Positions 52,064 to 62,650 of a DNA stretch of 64,000 nucleotides are shown here, in pieces; within the stretch, counting starts at the first letter, position 1; each line of letters starts with the position of its first letter. The position numbers and the translations under genes were made by a program. This DNA comes from Candidatus Sumerlaea chitinivorans (lineage in GTDB: Bacteria > Sumerlaeota > Sumerlaeia > Sumerlaeales > Sumerlaeaceae). Where the stretch lies: positions 1,641,144 to 1,705,143 of the forward strand of contig CP030759.1 of assembly GCA_003290465.1 (NCBI GenBank), read 5' to 3'. The notes under the pieces were generated by a model. The model was not told the DNA's origin and searched no databases. It saw nothing but the letters and a program-made list of their open reading frames with translations.

Positions 52064-52890
52064 CCATGCGACGCCCGCTCGTTCAGCAAATTGAGCTTGT
52101 GCTCAGCCTGACGAAACGCGACCTCAAGGCTCGCTACAAGGAATCTGTGTTTGGATTTCTATGGTCTTTCTTTCGGCCGGCACTGCTGACGCTGATTTTA
52201 TGGTTGGTCTTTGCGGTGATGCTCCGGTTGCCTGCTCCAAGCCCGAACATCCCTTATTGGCTTCACATGCTCGTGAGTGTTCTCCTCTGGAACTACTTTG
52301 CAGGCTCGATCATTGAGTCCACGCACTCACTTGTCGCGAACGCAAACCTAATTAAGAAAGTCGCTCTGGATGCTGAGGTCTTTCCGATCGCCTGCATTTT
52401 ATCGAATGCGATTCACTTGGCGCTGGCGCTGTCTTTAGCCTTTGTCATCATTATCTTCACTACGGGGCAGGTCACGTGGCACCTGTTGCTGTTACCTGTG
52501 TTTGTGGCGGTAGGTTCGTTGACGATCCTCGCGCTCTCCTTGCTCTTTGCAGCGCTCAACGTGCTGGTACGCGACATCGGCAGCGCAGTGGATTTGCTCC
52601 TTCAAGCGTGGTTTTACCTGACCCCCATTTTGTATCCAGTCAGCATGGCCCAAGAGCGGATTCACCACGTTCTCGGCCCAAGATGGTTTGATCTCTACAT
52701 GGCCAATCCTGTCGCGCCGGTGATGGTCGGGGCCCGATACGCATTGCTTTACGGTAACAGCAGCGCCGAAATGGGTACCACTTCTATGTGGTGTTACCTG
52801 GGCTTAGCTACGGCGGTCGGGCTCGCTCTGCTCATACCCAGCTGGGTGGTGTTCCGACGTTTGAGTGCGCGTTTCGCGGACGAATTATAA
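52057..52890 (+). CDS. ABC-2-type polysaccharide/O-antigen export permease
   Basis: 277 residues of the Wzm/KpsM type. The cytoplasmic start LTKRDLKARYKESVFGFLWSFFRPALLTLILWLVF and six membrane spans are characteristic. It exports lipid-linked polymers with an ATPase subunit (Wzt/KpsT). No ATPase gene follows in the window; the next ORF encodes an MBL hydrolase. GTG 52057 has AGGAG 3 bases upstream; ATG 52066 is an alternative. It shares codons with the end of the glycosyltransferase. Confidence 0.88.
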   Translation: MLTMRRPLVQQIELVLSLTKRDLKARYKESVFGFLWSFFRPALLTLILWLVFAVMLRLPAPSPNIPYWLHMLVSVLLWNYFAGSIIESTHSLVANANLIKKVALDAEVFPIACILSNAIHLALALSLAFVIIIFTTGQVTWHLLLLPVFVAVGSLTILALSLLFAALNVLVRDIGSAVDLLLQAWFYLTPILYPVSMAQERIHHVLGPRWFDLYMANPVAPVMVGARYALLYGNSSAEMGTTSMWCYLGLATAVGLALLIPSWVVFRRLSARFADEL

Positions 52891-52907
52891 GATCGCGGAG
52901 GGCCGAA

Positions 52908-53555
52908 GTGAACTATCGTATCCACCTTTTGGTTGGCACGCCGTTTGAAAGCAATTGCTACGTCCTGACGGCACCCGATGGGGCAGCAGTTGTCATTGAT
53001 CCGAATGAGCATACGGATGAGATCCTCGAGATTCTCCGCCGAGAAAAGGCTCGGCTCGAAGTTATCCTAAACACCCACGGGCATTGCGACCACGTGTGGG
53101 GAAACGCGAGTCTTGCCGAAGTCACAGGGGCGCCAATTGCCGTCCATGAACTGGATGCACCCATGCTCACGAATGCCATCCTGAATGGGTCGGCCATTTT
53201 TGGATTTCCGTACTCTCCGGTCGCTCCGCAGCGGTTATTGCAGGATGGCGAGGACATTACCGCCGGTAGTATGGTGCTACGGGTCCTCCATACCCCCGGG
53301 CACAGTCCTGGGTCGGTGTGTTACTACGATGAGCGCAATGGGCACCTCTTCACGGGGGACCTTCTCTTTCAGGGTTCAGTCGGACGGACAGATTTGCCGG
53401 GAGGAAGCTACGAGGAATTGATGACCTCACTCCGCAGAAAGATTCTGCTCCTCTCCGACGAGACGCTCGTCTATCCGGGACATGGGCCGTCCACGACGAT
53501 TGGCGATGAACGTCGCACCAACCCCTTTCTGCGGTTCGGAGGTTCCGGCAAGTGA
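52908..53555 (+). CDS. metallo-beta-lactamase-fold hydrolase, glyoxalase II-like
   Basis: 215 residues. The zinc-binding HxHxDH motif (THGHCDHVWG, about residues 55-62), a TPGHSPGSV histidine, GDLLFQGSVGR aspartate and YPGHGPSTT histidine form a full binuclear site. Such proteins hydrolyse thioesters, lactones or phosphoesters. GTG 52908 with GGAGGG upstream is preferred over a long frame beginning inside the permease. Its stop overlaps the next gene (GTGA). It sits between export and glycosyltransferase genes, but a glycan role is not established. Confidence 0.85.
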   Translation: MNYRIHLLVGTPFESNCYVLTAPDGAAVVIDPNEHTDEILEILRREKARLEVILNTHGHCDHVWGNASLAEVTGAPIAVHELDAPMLTNAILNGSAIFGFPYSPVAPQRLLQDGEDITAGSMVLRVLHTPGHSPGSVCYYDERNGHLFTGDLLFQGSVGRTDLPGGSYEELMTSLRRKILLLSDETLVYPGHGPSTTIGDERRTNPFLRFGGSGK

Positions 53556-55048
53556 GCCGCACGCGTCGGCCACCGCGGAGAGCCACTCAATCCCCAAGAG
53601 CGCAAGTGGCAACGACTGAGAGCCCGCCCAAGCTGGCCGAGAAATGGCCTACGTTCCTTAGCTGGGGGATACTGGTAGGACTCCTTCCCTTTGTTGGCAT
53701 GACTCTCTACGGGATCGCCAAGCTTGTGAGTTACCCCTACGAGGCGAATTTTGGCGAAGGCGGAGTTTTGTACGATGCGATCCGTCTGGCGCGCGGAGAG
53801 GCGATTTATCAACCGGCCGGTCTCGCCGAGCGCTGGCTCAGCCCATACCCCCCGCTTTACCAGTGGATTGTCAGCGTGATTGGGGCTGGCTCTTTTGTGG
53901 CTGCGCGTTACATCTCGGCGGTTGCAGCGTTTACCTCCGCGGCTTGTCTTTTCATTCTATTACGTTACGCGGGTGTGGGGTGGGGTTACGCAGGGGTTGG
54001 GGCAGCTCTCTGGCTGGTGAGCCCGTTCGTGAACGTGTGGGCAGGGCTTGCCCGCGTGGACATGTTCGGGCGGGCACTGGAAAGCCTCGCGATCGTGTGC
54101 CTCGTGATGATTCGGCCGACGGGGTTGCGATGGGCAATGGCCCTTGGTTTTGCAGTGCTGGCAATGCTCACGAAACAGTCCCTGATTGCCGGAGCACTGA
54201 CTTGTTTTGGATTATTGTGGTTCGTGGACTACCGAAAAGCCTGGGGCTTTGCAGGCCTTTGGAGCTTCGGGACGTTGATTTGCTACGGTGCTCTGGCTCT
54301 CGCAACAAATGGGCAATTTCTAAGGAACGTTTTCCTTGATGCAGGCAGATCACTCGAACTGCGCGCCCTCTTCGAATGGCTAATTCTCGGCTTCGCGCTC
54401 AGCCACGTTCCGCAACTGATTTCAGCTGCGTGCGGAACCATTGCTGCGTGGCGGGAGGCTCGAAAGAGAGTGTTTGTCGTGGCAACCGTCGCAGGCCTCC
54501 CCTCGGTGCTACTAAGCGCACACGATGGAGCAGACGTAAATTATTATTTCGACATCCTGTGGGGAACATGTGGACTTGCCACAGTGGGGCTGGAGAAACT
54601 CGCCAGCCGTCGAGAGTTGGTGCCACGCGCAGCCGCGATTGCTCTTAGCGCGGGCATCATCGCTTCCTCGTGGCTAATCCCGATGCGGTGGCCAGATACG
54701 CGCCAGCTTAATCAAGCTCAGGAGGTGCAGGAGCTGCTCAAGCAAGCCCCAAAGCCCGTGCTTACCGAGTTTGTGGCCTTTGGCCTCGCGGCGGGAAGTG
54801 AGCCCGTGTGCGTGCCTTATTTGGATAAAAAGCTTGAAGAGCGCGGAAAATGGCGGTCCTCCTCGCTCGTTGAGCGCATTCGCAGAAAGGAATTTGGTGC
54901 CATTCAACTGACCAGTCAGGCTGGGAACCGCTGGAGCCCGACCATCCTTCAAACCCTCGAGGAGAACTACCGTGTCAGCGCCCACTTTCCCGCGATGTTT
55001 GCGGCGGAAGGCGAACCAACGTTTTTTGTCCTCACGCCAGCACCCTAA
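53552..55048 (+). CDS. polytopic membrane glycosyltransferase-like protein
   Basis: 498 residues, many hydrophobic segments and an N-terminal basic Arg/Pro-rich tail. The first extracytoplasmic loop has YPYEANFGEGGVLYDAIRLARGEAIYQP, whose acidic YEANFGEG segment resembles GT-C/GT39-type enzymes. GTG 53552 overlaps the preceding stop by 4 bases, indicating translational coupling. Likely transfers or flips sugars on a lipid carrier; identity unconfirmed. The reading frame ends shortly before kdsA. Confidence 0.65.
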   Translation: MSRTRRPPRRATQSPRAQVATTESPPKLAEKWPTFLSWGILVGLLPFVGMTLYGIAKLVSYPYEANFGEGGVLYDAIRLARGEAIYQPAGLAERWLSPYPPLYQWIVSVIGAGSFVAARYISAVAAFTSAACLFILLRYAGVGWGYAGVGAALWLVSPFVNVWAGLARVDMFGRALESLAIVCLVMIRPTGLRWAMALGFAVLAMLTKQSLIAGALTCFGLLWFVDYRKAWGFAGLWSFGTLICYGALALATNGQFLRNVFLDAGRSLELRALFEWLILGFALSHVPQLISAACGTIAAWREARKRVFVVATVAGLPSVLLSAHDGADVNYYFDILWGTCGLATVGLEKLASRRELVPRAAAIALSAGIIASSWLIPMRWPDTRQLNQAQEVQELLKQAPKPVLTEFVAFGLAAGSEPVCVPYLDKKLEERGKWRSSSLVERIRRKEFGAIQLTSQAGNRWSPTILQTLEENYRVSAHFPAMFAAEGEPTFFVLTPAP

Positions 55049-55141
55049 ACCGCTGTTCCATAGTTTAGCGGCGGTTTAAACAAGGCGTGACCCGACAAAA
55101 GAGAGTTGCAAGCACTCCCCACCGCCCCCGAGCATAAGCCT

Positions 55142-55996
55142 ATGAACACAGCAAAAATCCCAACGAAGCGCGTTCAAATTGCGAGTGTGGCGATCGGCGG
55201 TGGCGCCCCAGTCGCGGTGATTGCGGGACCATGTGTGATCGAAAGCCGTGAACACACGTTGCGTCTTGCCGAGGCCATCGTGAAAGCGAGCCAGGCAACC
55301 CAAGTCCCTGTGATTTTCAAGGCGAGCTATGACAAAGCCAACCGCAGCTCGATCGCCGCTTACCGTGGGCCGGGGATCGAAGAAGGACTTTGCATTCTGG
55401 CGGAAGTAAAGTCGCAATTCAGCGTTCCGGTGCTGACCGACGTCCACACCGAAGAGCAAGCGAGAATTGCGGCAGAGATCGTGGACGTCATCCAAATCCC
55501 TGCGTTCCTGTGCCGCCAGACCGACCTGCTTGTCGCGGCCGGAAAGACCGGTAAACCTGTAAACATCAAGAAGGGTCAATTCATGGCACCGTGGGATATG
55601 AAGAACGCCTGCGCAAAGGTCGCCTCGACGGGAAATGACCAAATCCTTCTCACAGAACGCGGAGCAAGCTTTGGCTACAACAATTTAGTCAGCGACATGC
55701 GCTCGCTGGTTGTCATGCGGGAAAGCGGTTATCCAGTGATTTTCGATGCGACGCATTCGGTGCAATTGCCCGGCGGTTTGGGCCACGCGACCGGTGGACA
55801 ACGGCAGTACATTTTCCCATTAGCGCGTGCAGCGGCGGCAACCGGCATTGACGCTCTCTTCGTGGAAACCCACGACGATCCGGACCGCGCTCTCAGCGAC
55901 GGGCCAAACGCGTTGCCACTTGCCATGCTTTCCACCTTGATGAACCAAGTCAAAGAGCTCGACGCATGGCTGTCGACTCAGACCATGCAGGCGTAG
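55142..55996 (+). CDS. kdsA: 3-deoxy-8-phosphooctulonate (KDO-8-P) synthase
   Basis: 284 residues. Joins arabinose 5-phosphate and PEP for lipopolysaccharide KDO. VIAGPCVIESREHTL shows the metal-dependent class: Cys replaces the Asn of the E. coli enzyme, as in Aquifex aeolicus. FKASYDKANRSS and PVIFDATHSVQLPGG are active-site blocks. ATG 55142 is used. Its presence indicates a Gram-negative outer membrane and fits the nearby polysaccharide genes. Confidence 0.96.
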   Translation: MNTAKIPTKRVQIASVAIGGGAPVAVIAGPCVIESREHTLRLAEAIVKASQATQVPVIFKASYDKANRSSIAAYRGPGIEEGLCILAEVKSQFSVPVLTDVHTEEQARIAAEIVDVIQIPAFLCRQTDLLVAAGKTGKPVNIKKGQFMAPWDMKNACAKVASTGNDQILLTERGASFGYNNLVSDMRSLVVMRESGYPVIFDATHSVQLPGGLGHATGGQRQYIFPLARAAAATGIDALFVETHDDPDRALSDGPNALPLAMLSTLMNQVKELDAWLSTQTMQA

Positions 55997-56171
55997 GGAA
56001 GGCTCCAAAGGCACGGCATCGGACACGGCGAAGACATTTTGTGCGTGGCACAAAAAAGCACGTGCCTCGAGCTTTCTCTCTCTGAGGCACTTGCCCAGTG
56101 CCTCTCCACGCCGACGCGTTTGGTGCAAATCCTATCGGGTTTTAGCGGTATAGAATTCTGGCGCAGAGGAC

Positions 56172-56245
<74 letters not shown>

Positions 56246-56570
56246 CTCCCCTTTTTCTGCGGAGTCAACATTCCTGAGTGCCGTTCCCGCGTTCTTCGAA
56301 GCTGAACTTCCGCCTCACAAAAGTGCGGCGCGGTGCTTGCCAAATTCCCATCCGCAGCTAAGTTCTTAGCAGACTTTCAGCGTTTTTTTCCGCAGGTTAG
56401 TCACATCGCGAAAGCCAAGGACGCTCTTCCGTCGCTGCCCCCTTGGGATTGGTGGCTGCTATTATCGCACTCCAGCAAAGGAAACGGCCGACACCCCCCT
56501 TTTTTCATGGGGTGCCGGCCAAAGTTCACGTTTACACAAAATGGTCAATGCCCTGAGCGCTCCGCTTGCT
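56246..56570. other. intergenic region between tRNA-Met and gltB end
   Basis: Holds a T5 tract directly after the tRNA (CCTTTTTC) that may end its transcript, and a hairpin near 56486-56520. No gene is supported. Confidence 0.4.
56481..56520 (-). terminator. probable terminator for gltB
   Basis: Stem GGCCG-A-CACCCC / GGGGTG-C-CGGCC with one mismatch, an 11-base loop, then GTTTCC on the minus strand, about 50 bases after the gltB stop. The T run is weak. Confidence 0.45.
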
Positions 56571-59500
56571 CTACGCCGGGATCGGCATGAGCTTTGCCTC
56601 GGCACGCGCCCGCTCCTCCTCGTCGAGCTGGGAGAGAGCTCGACGGAAGTCTTTCGGCATAATTTTCACAAATTGCGGCAGCGTGGCTTCAAATTGATCC
56701 AGGATTCGACGGGCAACCGTGCTGCCAGTCAGCTTCTCATGATTCGTAAGCAAGAGCTTGAGTAGCTCGATATCCTTCTCGTCAGAGACCGGCTCGAGGT
56801 CAACCATTGCTTTGTTGCAGCGGGTTTCGAACTTGCCGTCCACGTCCCACACAAAGGCAATGCCACCACTCATGCCGGCCGCAAAGTTTCGCCCTGTCGG
56901 GCCAATGACCACAACGGTCCCGCCGGTCATGTATTCGCAACCATGGTCGCCAACGCCCTCAACGACTGCCTTTGCACCGCTGTTCCGGACAGCGAAGCGT
57001 TCCCCCGCGCGTCCTCGCACGTAGGCTTCCCCACTGGTTGCGCCATAAAGGCAGGTGTTGCCGATGATGATGTTCTCCTCGGGGACGAATCGGGCATTGC
57101 GTGGGGGGTAAACAATCAACCGCCCTCCGCTGAGGCCTTTGCCAAAGTAGTCATTGGCGTCGCCCTCGAGCTCGAACGTGATACCGCCGTAGAGCCAGAC
57201 ACCGAAGCTCTGGCCAGCCGAACCAGTAAATTTAATGTGAATCGTCTCAGGCGGCATTTGCTCCTCGCCATAGCGTTTGGCCGCCTCACCGCTGAGCATC
57301 GCTCCGACCGTCCGATTCACGTTCCGAATGGGCATCTCGAAACGCACAGGTTCCAACGTGTCGAGAGCGTTTTTGCAGCGCCTGATCAGCTCGTGATCGA
57401 GTGCGTGCTCGAGTCCGTGGTCCTGTGGCTTCACGCACCGGATTTCAACGCCGGGCTTCCGCGGAGGCTGATAGAAGATCTGGGTGAAATCAAGGCCACG
57501 GGCCTTCCAGTGATCAATTGCCTCCTGCACCTCGAGCATATCCGTACGACCGATCATTTCATCCACGGTACGGAAGCCAAGCTGGGCCATGATTTCGCGG
57601 AGCTCTTGGGCCACGAACCGGAAGTAATTGATGACGTATTCCGGGCGCCCTGCAAAGCGTGCGCGCAGAACAGGATCCTGCGTTGCCACCCCGACGGGAC
57701 ATGTATTCAGGTGGCACTTACGCATCATGATGCAGCCCAGCGCCACCAGCGGGGCAGTCGCGAAGCCCCATTCCTCAGCACCCAGTAACGCGGCGATTGC
57801 GACGTCGCGCCCGGTCTTCATCTGGCCATCCACTTGGACTATGATTCGGCTTCGGAGGTCGTTGAGGACAAGCGTCTGCTGAGTCTCGGCCAGCCCGAGC
57901 TCCCAAGGGATGCCGGCGTGCTTGATCGAGGTCAGAGGCGAAGCCCCCGTACCACCGTCGTGGCCACTGATGAGCACGACGTCCGCGTGAGCTTTGGCCA
58001 CGCCCGCTGCCACAGTGCCGACGCCTACTTCAGCGACCAGTTTGACGCTGATGCGGGCCTGTGGGTTGACGTTTTTCAGATCGTGAATCAGCTGCGCAAG
58101 GTCCTCAATCGAATAGATGTCGTGGTGCGGCGGCGGAGAGATAAGACCCACGAACGGCGTCGAATGCCGTACCCGTGCGATTTCCGGGAAAACCTTGTGG
58201 CCGGGGAGCTGACCGCCCTCGCCGGGCTTCGCGCCCTGCGCCATTTTGATCTGGAGTTCATCGGCATTGACGAGATAGTTCGTCGTGACTCCGAAGCGCC
58301 CACTCGCCACCTGCTTGATAGCACTCCGACGCCATTTGCCGTCGGGATCAGGGCGGAACCGCTCGGGATCCTCGCCCCCTTCGCCGGTGTTGCTCTTACC
58401 GCCGAGTTCGTTCATTGCAATCGCAAGGGCTTCATGCGCTTCCTTGCTGATCGAGCCGAAGCTCATCGCGCCAGTGGCGAAGCGCTTCACAATTGAGGAG
58501 ACAGGCTCCACCTCATCGATCGGAATCGGATTTCCCTTTCGGAACTTGAAGAGCCCTCGCAGTGTACAAAGGGCTTCGCTCTGGTCATTGATGAGCTGGG
58601 CATACTCCTTGTACACGTCGTAATTTTCGGTGCGTACAGCGTGTTGGAGCTTGAAGACCGCGTCGGGACTGAACAGGTGAGGTTCGCCCCCTCGGCGCCA
58701 CTGATACTGGCCGCCCCAATCGAGGAGCGGGAGCCGTGAGACGCGGTCCTCCGGAAACGCATTGCGGTGGCGCATGAGGGCTTCGCGCGCAATCACATCG
58801 AGCCCCACCCCGCCAATGCGTGAGGCAGTGTGCGTGAAGTAGCGGTCAATCACTTCTTTGTTCAAGCCGATCGCTTCGAAGATCTGAGCGCCCTGATAGC
58901 TTTGGATGGTAGAAATTCCCATCTTGGCGATGACCTTGAGAATCGCCTTGTCTGCGGCCTTAATAAAGTTTTTGAAGGCCTGCTCGACAGTCAGACCTGC
59001 CGGTGGGAGGAGTTCGGCAGGCAGCGTGCGGTTGCGGACCATATCGGCGATCGTGTCAAACGCCAAGTAGGGATTGATTGCCCCTGCGCCGTAACCAATG
59101 AGAAGCACGAAGTGTTGGATTTCGCGAGCCTCACCGGTCTCGACCACGATCCCCACATAACCGCGGAGTCCTTCGCGAATGAGATGATGGTGGAGCCCAG
59201 CAGTCGCAAGGAGCGACGGGATCGGGGCGTGGTTTTCGTCCACCCCGCGGTCGGATAGGATGATGATACTGTAGCCATCGCGGCACGCCTGCTCCCCACG
59301 GGCGCACAGTTCATCCATTGCTTTGGCCAAACCGGCCTCTCCCTCGCGAACATCAAAAAGCATTGGGATGACGATCGCCCGGTTGAAGCCGTCATCGATG
59401 TTCTTCAGCTTTTCGAGCTGTTCATTGGTGATGATTGGGTGATGGACGCGCACCATTCGCGCATGCGACGGCACTTCGTCGAGGATGTTCCCCCACTTAC

Positions 59501-61157
59501 CGATATAGTTGATGGTGGACATCACCATCTCTTCTCGGATGCTATCGATCGGGGGGTTGGTCACCTGTGCGAACAACTGCTTGAAGTAGTTGAAGAGCAA
59601 TTGGGGGCGTGGGGAAAGGACTGCCAACGGCGCATCATTTCCCATGGAACCAATCGCTTCCTCCCCTTTGGCTGCCATGGGGGCCATCAAAATGCGCAGA
59701 TCCTCAAGGGTGTAGCCGAACGCCTGCTGCAGCGTCAGAAGTTGCTCTTCGTCAATTGGCTGATCCTCTCCCACCTTCGGAGGAGCGGGCAGCTCATCGA
59801 TATCCAGAATGTTTTCTTCCACCCATTTGCGATAGGGATGGCGGGTGGCAAGGCTACGCTTGATTTCGGAATCCTCCACAATTCGGCCGGCCTGTGTGTC
59901 CACGAGCAGCATGCGGCCCGGCTGCATTTTGCCTTTGTAGACAATATTCTCAACCGGGACATCAAGAACCCCAGTTTCGCTCGCATAGATGAGCCGGTCG
60001 TCCGAAGTCACCCAATAGCGACCGGGGCGCAAACCGTTGCGGTCGAGGACCGCTCCGATCCGGACTCCGTCCGTGAACGCAATGGCGGCAGGCCCGTCCC
60101 ACGGCTCCATCAGACAAGCGTGGTACTCATAAAATGCCCTCAGGTCGGGGTCCATGTAGGGGTTACCAGTCCACGCTTCGGGGATCATCATCATGATGGC
60201 CTGCTCGAGCGGGCGGCCACCCATTACTAAGAACTCCAACGCGTTATCGAAGGTCGCGGAGTCGCTTCCGGTTTCCGTGACGAGCGGAAACAGCTTGTAG
60301 ATCTCATCGCCAAACAGAGCGCTCGTCAGCGTAGCTTGGCGCGAGCGCATCCAGTTGCGGTTGCCGCGCAAGGTGTTGATCTCACCATTATGCGCAATCA
60401 TGCGGTAAGGATGGGCGAGTTCCCAGCTTGGGAAAGTGTTTGTTGAAAAGCGCGAATGAACCAGAGCAAGCGCGCTCACCACTTTCGGGTCGTTCAAGTC
60501 GGGGTAAAAGAGGGGGATCTGGTGCGACATGAGCATGCCCTTGTAGATCACTGTCCGACTGGACAGGCTGGGCATATAGAACATTTCGTAGCCCGGAATC
60601 CGATCGTCTTTGATCCGGCGGTTCGCCCACTTACGAATTACGTAAAGTTTGCGCTCAAAAACTTCTTGGCCGGCGTAAATGCCTTTCTTTTTAACGAAAA
60701 ACTGGCGGATCACGGGCATGACCGAGCGGGCGACTTCACCGATGTGCTCGGGGCGGACAGGCACATCTCGCCAGCCAAGAAACTCCTGGCCTTCCTCAGC
60801 CACGACCTCCATAATCTTGCGTTCACAGTGTTCGCGGTGTCCGGGGTTGGGCGAAAAGAACGCCACGCCCACCCCATATTGGCCGGGGCCGGGAAGGTTG
60901 ATGCCAAGCTTGGCGCACTCTTGGACAAAGAACTCGTGCGGAATCTGCAGGAGGATGCCGGCACCGTCGCCCGTCTGCGGATCGCAGCCACATGCGCCAC
61001 GGTGGCTCAGATTGACAAGGACTTGAAGGGCTTGTTGAACGATCTCGTGCGACTTTCGTCCCTTGATGTCGACCACGAACCCGACGCCACAGGCGTCGTG
61101 TTCATATTGCGGATCGTAAAGCCCTTGAGTTGTGGGTCGCACTGTCCCTTGCGTCAT
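56571..61157 (-). CDS. gltB: glutamate synthase large subunit
   Basis: 1528 residues. Converts glutamine and 2-oxoglutarate to two glutamates. The N-terminal class II amidotransferase domain starts after a 22-residue propeptide, with catalytic C23 in HDACGVGF. A central domain, an FMN-binding barrel with the 3Fe-4S cysteines ([15 protein letters not shown]) and the C-terminal GXGXG helix ([14 protein letters not shown]) follow. ATG 61157 has AAAGGTG upstream. The small subunit gltD is not adjacent, so the electron donor (NADPH via GltD, or ferredoxin) is open. Confidence 0.97.
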   Translation of the reverse strand: MTQGTVRPTTQGLYDPQYEHDACGVGFVVDIKGRKSHEIVQQALQVLVNLSHRGACGCDPQTGDGAGILLQIPHEFFVQECAKLGINLPGPGQYGVGVAFFSPNPGHREHCERKIMEVVAEEGQEFLGWRDVPVRPEHIGEVARSVMPVIRQFFVKKKGIYAGQEVFERKLYVIRKWANRRIKDDRIPGYEMFYMPSLSSRTVIYKGMLMSHQIPLFYPDLNDPKVVSALALVHSRFSTNTFPSWELAHPYRMIAHNGEINTLRGNRNWMRSRQATLTSALFGDEIYKLFPLVTETGSDSATFDNALEFLVMGGRPLEQAIMMMIPEAWTGNPYMDPDLRAFYEYHACLMEPWDGPAAIAFTDGVRIGAVLDRNGLRPGRYWVTSDDRLIYASETGVLDVPVENIVYKGKMQPGRMLLVDTQAGRIVEDSEIKRSLATRHPYRKWVEENILDIDELPAPPKVGEDQPIDEEQLLTLQQAFGYTLEDLRILMAPMAAKGEEAIGSMGNDAPLAVLSPRPQLLFNYFKQLFAQVTNPPIDSIREEMVMSTINYIGKWGNILDEVPSHARMVRVHHPIITNEQLEKLKNIDDGFNRAIVIPMLFDVREGEAGLAKAMDELCARGEQACRDGYSIIILSDRGVDENHAPIPSLLATAGLHHHLIREGLRGYVGIVVETGEAREIQHFVLLIGYGAGAINPYLAFDTIADMVRNRTLPAELLPPAGLTVEQAFKNFIKAADKAILKVIAKMGISTIQSYQGAQIFEAIGLNKEVIDRYFTHTASRIGGVGLDVIAREALMRHRNAFPEDRVSRLPLLDWGGQYQWRRGGEPHLFSPDAVFKLQHAVRTENYDVYKEYAQLINDQSEALCTLRGLFKFRKGNPIPIDEVEPVSSIVKRFATGAMSFGSISKEAHEALAIAMNELGGKSNTGEGGEDPERFRPDPDGKWRRSAIKQVASGRFGVTTNYLVNADELQIKMAQGAKPGEGGQLPGHKVFPEIARVRHSTPFVGLISPPPHHDIYSIEDLAQLIHDLKNVNPQARISVKLVAEVGVGTVAAGVAKAHADVVLISGHDGGTGASPLTSIKHAGIPWELGLAETQQTLVLNDLRSRIIVQVDGQMKTGRDVAIAALLGAEEWGFATAPLVALGCIMMRKCHLNTCPVGVATQDPVLRARFAGRPEYVINYFRFVAQELREIMAQLGFRTVDEMIGRTDMLEVQEAIDHWKARGLDFTQIFYQPPRKPGVEIRCVKPQDHGLEHALDHELIRRCKNALDTLEPVRFEMPIRNVNRTVGAMLSGEAAKRYGEEQMPPETIHIKFTGSAGQSFGVWLYGGITFELEGDANDYFGKGLSGGRLIVYPPRNARFVPEENIIIGNTCLYGATSGEAYVRGRAGERFAVRNSGAKAVVEGVGDHGCEYMTGGTVVVIGPTGRNFAAGMSGGIAFVWDVDGKFETRCNKAMVDLEPVSDEKDIELLKLLLTNHEKLTGSTVARRILDQFEATLPQFVKIMPKDFRRALSQLDEEERARAEAKLMPIPA

Positions 61158-61604
61158 GCTTCACTACACCTTTCGCCATGCTCGGTAGCCGCCCTATCGG
61201 CGTGGCAGCTCCTTTGCTTGTTTGGATGCAAAAAACGCGCCCGCGGATGAAAAATTCGCCTTGGACGAGTAAAACTGCAGCGCAGTGAGAAATAGGGCGC
61301 CGCTGCCGCCTAATTTTGGTGTTCAATGCGGTTCCGTCGAACACTGCGACAGACCGTGGAAGCTCAAACCTCGAGCCTCGACTCGGTGCTCTTTGAGCAC
61401 ATTGTGGTCTTTTTTGCGCGCTCAAATCGTTTCGTCTTGGCCCTAAACTGGCTTCAGGAAAAAGATCCCGTCGGCTTGTCAGTAAATTAGGCAAAACGCG
61501 CGACGGTATTTGCCCAACTTAGAAGCAAGAACGGAAAGAGTGCTTGACCGCACGGCTTTCGCAAGGTGGATTACTTCACTTAGTTGGAGCGGAATGAAGG
61601 GCCG
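61158..61604. other. divergent intergenic region between gltB and accA
   Basis: About 447 bases. No gene, riboswitch or terminator could be supported; it should hold promoters for both flanking genes. Confidence 0.4.
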
Positions 61605-62558
61605 ATGACGATTACAGCGTTTGATTTTGAGAAGCCTCTGATTGAATTAGAAAACCAGCTTCACGAGCTTGAGAAGCAAGAGCCTCGCGACGAGGGCGCG
61701 ATCCAAGCCTTGCGTGAAGAGTTGGAACGTAAACAGAGGGAAGTCTACACGCACCTGACTCCTTGGCAGCGTGTGCTCTTGGCGCGCCATCTCGAGCGTC
61801 CTCATTCGCTCGACTACGTCCATGCGTTGATGACGAACTTCATTGAATTGCATGGGGACCGCGGCTTTGCGGACGACAAAGCGGTCGTGACCGGCTTTGC
61901 GACATTCCGCGGCCAACGTCTTTGTGTCGTGTGCCAGCAGAAGGGGCGCGACACTAAGGAGAACCTCATGCGCAACTGGGGAATGATGCACCCGGAGGGC
62001 TATCGCAAGGCCATGCGGGTGATGCGTTTGGGGGAAAAATTTGGGATGCCGATTGTGGTCTTTATTGACACGCCTGGGGCCTTCCCCGGGATCGGTGCGG
62101 AGGAACGGGGCCAAGCGGAGGCAATCGCTCGCAACATTCGTGACATGTTCACCCTACAGGTCCCCATTATTTGCATTGTGGTCGGAGAAGGTGCAAGCGG
62201 CGGTGCGTTAGGGGTAGGTGTGGGGGACCGCGTCCTCATGCTCGAAAACTCATGGTACTGCGTGATCTCGCCTGAGGGGTGCGCCGCGATTTTATGGAAA
62301 GACCGCGGCCTGGCCGAGCGGGCAGCAGAACAACTTAAGCTCACCGCTTCGGACCTCATCCAACTCAACGTGATTGACGAGATTATTCCGGAGCCGCTCG
62401 GAGGTGCCCACCGGAAACCCAAAGAAACCTATGAGACGGTGGGAACATATTTGGCGCGGCATCTCGGCGAGTTGGCCCGGATTCCCACGGACCAGTTGCT
62501 CGACCTACGGTATCAGAAATTCCGTGCGATGGGACGAGTTGTTGAAGTTGAGGGATGA
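61605..62558 (+). CDS. accA: acetyl-CoA carboxylase carboxyltransferase subunit alpha
   Basis: 317 residues, alpha half of the carboxyltransferase that makes malonyl-CoA. The N-terminal helical opening, FIELHGDRGFADDKAVV and the oxyanion-hole block GEGASGGALGVGVGDRVLMLE are diagnostic. ATG 61605 with GAAGG at 5 bases is chosen over a longer in-frame start at 61584. accD is not adjacent. Confidence 0.97.
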   Translation: MTITAFDFEKPLIELENQLHELEKQEPRDEGAIQALREELERKQREVYTHLTPWQRVLLARHLERPHSLDYVHALMTNFIELHGDRGFADDKAVVTGFATFRGQRLCVVCQQKGRDTKENLMRNWGMMHPEGYRKAMRVMRLGEKFGMPIVVFIDTPGAFPGIGAEERGQAEAIARNIRDMFTLQVPIICIVVGEGASGGALGVGVGDRVLMLENSWYCVISPEGCAAILWKDRGLAERAAEQLKLTASDLIQLNVIDEIIPEPLGGAHRKPKETYETVGTYLARHLGELARIPTDQLLDLRYQKFRAMGRVVEVEG

Positions 62559-62650
62559 GGATGACTACGAGCTGCTGACTGCATCCGATCGGCAGGCACT
62601 CGCTCAACTGTTCTTCTCGAGAGAAACCGTTCAGTGGCCAAGCTCTGGGC

